From Anaerohabitans sp964387285 (GTDB lineage Bacteria > Zhuqueibacterota > Zhuqueibacteria > Residuimicrobiales > Residuimicrobiaceae), in NCBI GenBank assembly GCA_964387285.1, contig CAYLWO010000002.1:184363-248362 (forward strand): DNA of 64,000 nucleotides. The letters are read 5' to 3'. Shown piece after piece: positions 59,581 to 64,000 of the stretch; the first letter of the stretch is position 1; every line of letters starts with the position of its first letter. The notes beneath the pieces are model-generated. The model ran no database searches. It was not told the origin of the DNA and saw only the letters and a program-made list of their open reading frames with translations. The position numbers were made by a program, and so were the translations under genes.

Positions 59581-62502
59581 ATGATCGGCACTCAGATCTC
59601 CCATTATCGCATTCTCGACAAGCTTGGCGCCGGCGGCATGGGCGTCGTTTACAAGGCTGAGGATATCAAGCTGGGCCGCAAGGTCGCGCTTAAATTTTTA
59701 CCTCATCATCTGGCTGCCGGCAGCGAGGAGAAGATCAGATTCATCCAGGAAGCCCGCGCTGCCTCCGCATTAGACCATCCCAACATCTGCACCATCTATG
59801 AAGTCAATGAAACAGATAATGGACAAATTTATCTCGCCATGGCCTGCTATGATGGCGAGACTTTGCAGCAAAAGATAGCCCAAAACCGCCTGGGGGTCAC
59901 GAAAGCCCTGCAAATTGCCGCGCAAATTGCTGAAGGCCTCGGCAAGGCTCATGATAAGGGCATCGTGCACCGCGACGTTAAACCCGCCAATATCATGCTT
60001 ACCAGCGAAGGCCTGGCCAAAATTCTCGATTTTGGCCTGGCAAAACTGGTGGATCATCAAAGGATCACCCGTACCGGCTCGACGCTGGGTACCGTAGCGT
60101 ATATGTCACCGGAACAAACACGCAGTGAAGATGTTGATCACCGTGCAGATATCTGGTCACTGGGCGTTATCCTATATGAGATGCTTTCTGGCGCGCTTCC
60201 ATTTAAAGCCGAGTATGAAGTGGCTTTGATGTATGCCATCAACAATGAGGAACCGCTTCCCCTCGCTCGGCATCGTCCTGATATACCCGCATCGGTATCC
60301 GCCATTATCATGAATTGTTTAAGAAAAAATCCTGATGAGCGTTACCAAAACATGTCACGGCTGTTGCATGACCTGTGCGCGCAGCTTGATGGACGCGAGG
60401 TATCAGCATTACCACAACGGAGCAATAGTTCAAAGAGCCGGTTTCGCTATCTTGCCGGTTCCCTGCTCCTCCTCCTCGCTCTGGTATCCGGCTGGTTGAC
60501 TTTTCGTAACCCGGGTGATCCCGACGCTCTTGATTCCCAGACCCTTGCGGTGATGCCATTTACCTACCGGGGCGCCACTGAGTACAATTATCTGGCCGAG
60601 GGGATGGTTGATCTGCTCAGCACGAGCCTGGATCGCGCCGGAAAACTTCGCAATGTCGATCCGCGCGCAATTCTGGTGCAAATCAAAGCACTGCAGAATC
60701 AGGAGGTGGACGTCACCCAGGCAAATGCTATAGCCCGCCGATTCTCTGCAGGTTTGTTCCTCCTGGGTGCGATTGTCGAGATTAGAGGACAATTACGCAT
60801 CAGCGCGACGCTCTACAGAACCAATGACTTGGGGCAGTCCTATCATCAGGTGGCTGTAGATGGAAAAAACGATGCTTTCCTGAATATGGTTGACCAGATC
60901 AGCCGGGAGATACTCACCAAACAGTATGGCAAGCCGGCGCAAAAGCTGGAAAGCATAGGCGCCGCAACCACAAAATCGATACCTGCGTTAAAGGCTTATC
61001 TGGAGGCGATCCAGGCGGAACGGAACGGCCACATCGCTGAAGAGTATGAGTTGCTCAAGCAGGCCGTACAATCGGACAGCACCTTTGCTATGGCCTGGTA
61101 TTATTTGAGCGCCTATGCCTTTGGGTGGACCGCCAACATTGCCGAAGCCAGAGATGCCATAGCCAAAGCCAGGAAATACGGCGCCAACCTCAACGAACGT
61201 TACCGCATGTATATCGATGCCTTGAATTTCCGGATCAAAGGTGAGAACCAGGCCGCCAATGAAATGGACCGCCGGCTTGTCAACAAATATCCGGATGATA
61301 TTACCGGTTGGTTTTGGCTTGCAGGAGATTTTACCACGAATCTTTATGGCCAAACCGCCCTGGACGACCTATCCAACTGGCGCCGGCTGATCGCTTTAGA
61401 CCCTAATAGCGCCAATGTCTATCAGCAAATGCTGCCCTGGATAATCCGCATGAGAAATTTGTCCAAAATCGATCAGACCATTGAAAAAATGCTTGAATTG
61501 AGCACGGATCATGAATACGCCTGGATGTATACGGCGCCGCGGGCTTTTATCGCCGGTGACAAAACGGCCCAAGAGAAAGCCGTGGCAGAATCCCGGAATA
61601 AACAAGATCTGGCGATAAACATCACCGCGTGGTGCATCGCCCAATCAGCCGATGATCCGGAATCCGCTGCCCCCTTCTATCGCATCCTTACAGAGCCCAA
61701 TAAGCCCCTGTCGACCCGTCTTTGCGGTTATCACTCCCTGGCGTTGTTAAAGGCCGGCAAGGGAAAGAAAAAAGAGTGCAAGGCGATTTTGGATTCTGTT
61801 TCTGCATTGCAGCCGGCGGCCGGTTTGATATTCCGCGCCTACCTTGCCACGTTGCCCTTTCTCAATTTTTCCGGTCAGGAATTGGCAAAGATAAAAACAG
61901 AATTGACAGCGTGGCGCGCTGAAACTGAAATCAATCACCCCGCTTCGGAATTTGTTCAGAGCATGCCGGTCTTCATCTATCCCCAGACACGCTTATACCT
62001 TTTGGGATTGGTGCATGCAGCACTGGGTGAGATGGACCAGGTGGAGCAAATGGCTGTAGAGCTCGAAAAGATGACAACGCCCTATGACCAGGCCTCTGTT
62101 GTTGAACAATGGATTATCACACTGCGCGTCAGTAGGCTCATGCATATGGGGGACTATGCACAAGCACTGGCGATGTTTGAAAAGTCAAGGCTACGCATCC
62201 GATTTTGTCTTTATAATACCGTCTTTTACTCTTTTGCCTTGCAGCGCTATCTGCGGGGTGAACTGTTATGCCGGCTGAATCGCCCAAGCGAAGCCCTACC
62301 CTGGTTTCAATCCATCGATGAAATGTTTTGGCAGGATATTCCGCTCCGCGCCGCAGCACGCCTGCGGACCGCAGAAGCGTACGAAAGCATGGGACAAAAG
62401 CGTCAAGCCCGGAAATATTATCAGATCTTTATAAATACCTGGCAGGACAGTGATGCAGAGTTGCAGCCGGATGTATCCAGAACAAGAAAGCAGATGAATT
62501 AA
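59581..62502 (+). CDS. Hanks-type Ser/Thr protein kinase with TPR-rich extracytoplasmic region
   Basis: 973 aa from the ATG at 59581. Kinase domain ~7-270: LGAGGMGVVYKA (glycine loop), VALKFLP (Lys), IVHRDVKPANIM (catalytic loop), LDFGLAK (DFG), GTVAYMSPEQ and ADIWSLGVILYEM. A single TM (YLAGSLLLLLALVSGWLTF, ~300-320) follows. The C-terminal ~640 residues begin with a TolB-N/FlgO-like segment (LAVMPFTYRGATEYNYLAEGMVDLLS), then many TPR-like helices. Kinases of this layout sense conditions through the TPR region. The stop codon is directly followed by the ATG of a sigma-54 activator, so kinase and activator are probably one regulatory unit. Confidence 0.92.
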   Translation: MIGTQISHYRILDKLGAGGMGVVYKAEDIKLGRKVALKFLPHHLAAGSEEKIRFIQEARAASALDHPNICTIYEVNETDNGQIYLAMACYDGETLQQKIAQNRLGVTKALQIAAQIAEGLGKAHDKGIVHRDVKPANIMLTSEGLAKILDFGLAKLVDHQRITRTGSTLGTVAYMSPEQTRSEDVDHRADIWSLGVILYEMLSGALPFKAEYEVALMYAINNEEPLPLARHRPDIPASVSAIIMNCLRKNPDERYQNMSRLLHDLCAQLDGREVSALPQRSNSSKSRFRYLAGSLLLLLALVSGWLTFRNPGDPDALDSQTLAVMPFTYRGATEYNYLAEGMVDLLSTSLDRAGKLRNVDPRAILVQIKALQNQEVDVTQANAIARRFSAGLFLLGAIVEIRGQLRISATLYRTNDLGQSYHQVAVDGKNDAFLNMVDQISREILTKQYGKPAQKLESIGAATTKSIPALKAYLEAIQAERNGHIAEEYELLKQAVQSDSTFAMAWYYLSAYAFGWTANIAEARDAIAKARKYGANLNERYRMYIDALNFRIKGENQAANEMDRRLVNKYPDDITGWFWLAGDFTTNLYGQTALDDLSNWRRLIALDPNSANVYQQMLPWIIRMRNLSKIDQTIEKMLELSTDHEYAWMYTAPRAFIAGDKTAQEKAVAESRNKQDLAINITAWCIAQSADDPESAAPFYRILTEPNKPLSTRLCGYHSLALLKAGKGKKKECKAILDSVSALQPAAGLIFRAYLATLPFLNFSGQELAKIKTELTAWRAETEINHPASEFVQSMPVFIYPQTRLYLLGLVHAALGEMDQVEQMAVELEKMTTPYDQASVVEQWIITLRVSRLMHMGDYAQALAMFEKSRLRIRFCLYNTVFYSFALQRYLRGELLCRLNRPSEALPWFQSIDEMFWQDIPLRAAARLRTAEAYESMGQKRQARKYYQIFINTWQDSDAELQPDVSRTRKQMN

Positions 62503-64000
62503 ATGAGACTTTTCCAAAAGACCACTCGATGGGAAGAACTGGTTGAAGTAGCTGGCGTATTGAACAAGCTTGTGGAAGCAGACGCGCTGGTATCGGCCAT
62601 TACCGAACAAGCGGCAGGGTTACTGCATGCGGAACACGCGTTTCTCTATCTCATGAATCCGCGCACGCGTGAAACGATCCGGACGGTGAACAGACGCTCG
62701 CCCCTTACAAAATCGACACAGCTGCGGGAAGTCGAAACCTTCACCAGTGGCTGGATTTTGCATTACCATAAAAGCTTATTAAGCGATAATCTGCAGCAGG
62801 ATGACCGATTTCCAGGCCTCAAGCACAAGACCGATGAATTCCACTCCGCCATTGGCATTCCGTTGATGAGTGATTCCGTGTCGATTGGGGCGTTGGTGCT
62901 CATCAATCAAAGGGATGGCGGCAGATTTCAAGAAGAGGACCTTTTCTGGCTGGAAAAAATGGGTCAGATCATCACACCCTTTATGCGAAATACGCAGCAG
63001 TTTTGTATTTTTTTTGAAAAAATCCAGCCCGCCGAACTGCTTATTGAAAAATATTCCGGATTAGGACTGTTGGGTAAGAGTAGAGCGTTCATTGCGTTGT
63101 TGCAAGCGATTGATTCGGCCGCTCAATGCGATGTTCGCGTATTGCTGCAGGGCGCAAGCGGCACCGGCAAGGAATTGGTGGCGCGGGCCATCCATCAGGT
63201 CAGCAGCCGTTGGAGCGGTCCCTTCGTGGCCATTGATTGCGGCGCCATTCCGGCCAATCTGGTGGAGAGTGAACTGATGGGCCATGTTCGCGGTTCCTTT
63301 ACAGGCGCCAGTGCCGACCGCAAGGGATTGTTCGAGGCGGCCGATCGCGGCACGTTGTTCATGGACGAAATCGTCAACCTGCCGTTGGAGATGCAATCCA
63401 AGTTGCTGCGGGTTCTGCAGGAAGGAGAAATCCGCCCCGTGGGCAGCAACAAGAGCCGCAAGATCGATATTCGTATCATCACCGCTGCCAGTTCCTCTCT
63501 CGAAAAACGGGTTCAGGAAGGATTGTTTCGTGAAGATCTTTATTATCGTCTGCACGTTTTTCCGATCATGGTTTCGTCTTTGCAGGAGCGGCGGGAAGAT
63601 ATAGGATTATTGGCGGATCATTTTTTACAGAAATTTGCACAAAACCAGAACAAACAGGTGCGATCTCTGCATCCGGAAATCGTCGACCTGCTCAAGCGCC
63701 ACAGCTGGCCGGGCAACATAAGGGAATTGGAAAATTTCATGGAGCGATTGGTGACCTTGACGCCGAAGGCTATCACTGAAATCACCCGATTGTTTTTACC
63801 CCCGGACCTGCGCAAGGAACTGAGCACGAAAGACAATGCCCCGGAAGACTGGTCGGTGGCGCCTTCGCTGTCGGAAAGAGTGGCGGCCTATGAGGCCCAG
63901 CTGATTCGCCAGGCCTTGCAGGAGCATAACTGGAACCAATCGCGCGCGGCGCGTACGCTCAAGATGCCGGTGCAGACGCTGCACTATAAAATGGAAAAAT
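62503..64000 (+). CDS. GAF-domain sigma-54-dependent activator (3' partial)
   Basis: At least 499 codons; the frame is open to the right edge. The ATG at 62503 immediately follows the kinase stop (TAAATG). Residues ~10-165 are a GAF domain; ~190-430 a AAA+ domain with LLQGASGTGKELVARAIHQ (Walker A), VRGSFTGASADRKG (GAFTGA loop, Ser for Ala), GTLFMDEIVNLP (Walker B) and REDLYYRLHVFPI with SWPGNIRELENFMERL. The C-terminus begins a Fis-type helix-turn-helix (NWNQSRAARTLKMPVQTLHY). It has no receiver domain, so control may come from the GAF ligand or from phosphorylation by the adjacent kinase. Confidence 0.92.
   Translation, partial: MRLFQKTTRWEELVEVAGVLNKLVEADALVSAITEQAAGLLHAEHAFLYLMNPRTRETIRTVNRRSPLTKSTQLREVETFTSGWILHYHKSLLSDNLQQDDRFPGLKHKTDEFHSAIGIPLMSDSVSIGALVLINQRDGGRFQEEDLFWLEKMGQIITPFMRNTQQFCIFFEKIQPAELLIEKYSGLGLLGKSRAFIALLQAIDSAAQCDVRVLLQGASGTGKELVARAIHQVSSRWSGPFVAIDCGAIPANLVESELMGHVRGSFTGASADRKGLFEAADRGTLFMDEIVNLPLEMQSKLLRVLQEGEIRPVGSNKSRKIDIRIITAASSSLEKRVQEGLFREDLYYRLHVFPIMVSSLQERREDIGLLADHFLQKFAQNQNKQVRSLHPEIVDLLKRHSWPGNIRELENFMERLVTLTPKAITEITRLFLPPDLRKELSTKDNAPEDWSVAPSLSERVAAYEAQLIRQALQEHNWNQSRAARTLKMPVQTLHYKMEK

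Noticed and set aside
1..64000. CRISPR array
   Set aside because: I saw no series of 24-40-bp direct repeats with regular unique spacers and no cas genes.
1..64000. Insertion sequence or prophage
   Set aside because: No intact transposase, integrase or phage structural gene was found. The transposase-like HTH in the kinase/phosphatase is part of a larger regulatory protein. Small intergenic palindromes are listed separately.

Overview
The window reads like a metagenome-assembled scaffold from the FCB superphylum, most likely a Calditrichota/KSB1-type bacterium. The evidence is a PorV-like outer-membrane protein beside a secreted protein ending in a FlgD-Ig/type 9 secretion-style C-terminal domain, an EF-G resembling the spirochaete/planctomycete/mitochondrial EF-G1 lineage, two sigma-54 activators, a PP2C partner-switching system and mixed GC with AT-rich insertions. 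The lineage is inferred from gene content only. A run of 100 N at 37488-37587 confirms a scaffolded draft assembly.

Layout. 1-9072 (+): a large Ig-repeat secreted protein (cut at the left edge), a PorV-like/TPR protein, a giant protein joining an RsbW-type kinase, a membrane sensor, an RsbU-type phosphatase, a helix-turn-helix-like region and TPRs, then a STAS antagonist that carries one of the same C-terminal domains. 9255-15205 (+): obg, dprA, two tRNA-Ser genes, gltX, tRNA-Gln and glnS. 15387-17126: a hypothetical envelope protein behind a good sigma-54 promoter, a strong long hairpin and tRNA-Arg. 17295-27341 (-): a KaiC-like ATPase, EF-G, MscS, a membrane glycosyltransferase-like protein, then an operon of GT2, phosphohexomutase, deoC and a LEA2 lipoprotein. 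27519-29543 (+): a promoter and structured leader in front of a TMTC-like membrane/TPR protein.

29.6-33.4 kb is an AT-richer accessory island: a membrane-anchored beta-rich protein, a TIR/deoxyribosyltransferase-like protein, a MNT-type nucleotidyltransferase with its small partner, vapBC with an operator, a clipped lipoprotein ORF and a PIN-toxin fragment. 33483-36247 (-) holds a flavoprotein and an SDR.

36422-46402 (+): an arabinokinase-like GHMP kinase (broken only by an assembly artefact), a GalU-like pyrophosphorylase, a FakA-FakB (DhaL-DegV) fusion, plsY, RNase Z, an EamA transporter, a HD-GYP protein, a hypothetical protein and YjbQ. 46552-51855 (-): cydB/cydA and a two-component sigma-54 system. 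52058-64000: transketolase, an unknown membrane protein (-), a Tat-exported SOD, an alanine-aminotransferase-like enzyme, an acyl-CoA synthetase, a Ser/Thr kinase with TPRs, and a GAF/sigma-54 activator that runs off the right edge.

Themes: regulation by phosphorylation is heavily represented (partner switch, two-component, Hanks kinase plus sigma-54 activator, HD-GYP). Lipid building blocks link FakAB, PlsY and acyl-CoA synthetase. Sugar activation links the kinase to GalU. A short palindrome family around CCTTGCGAAGG recurs in intergenic DNA.
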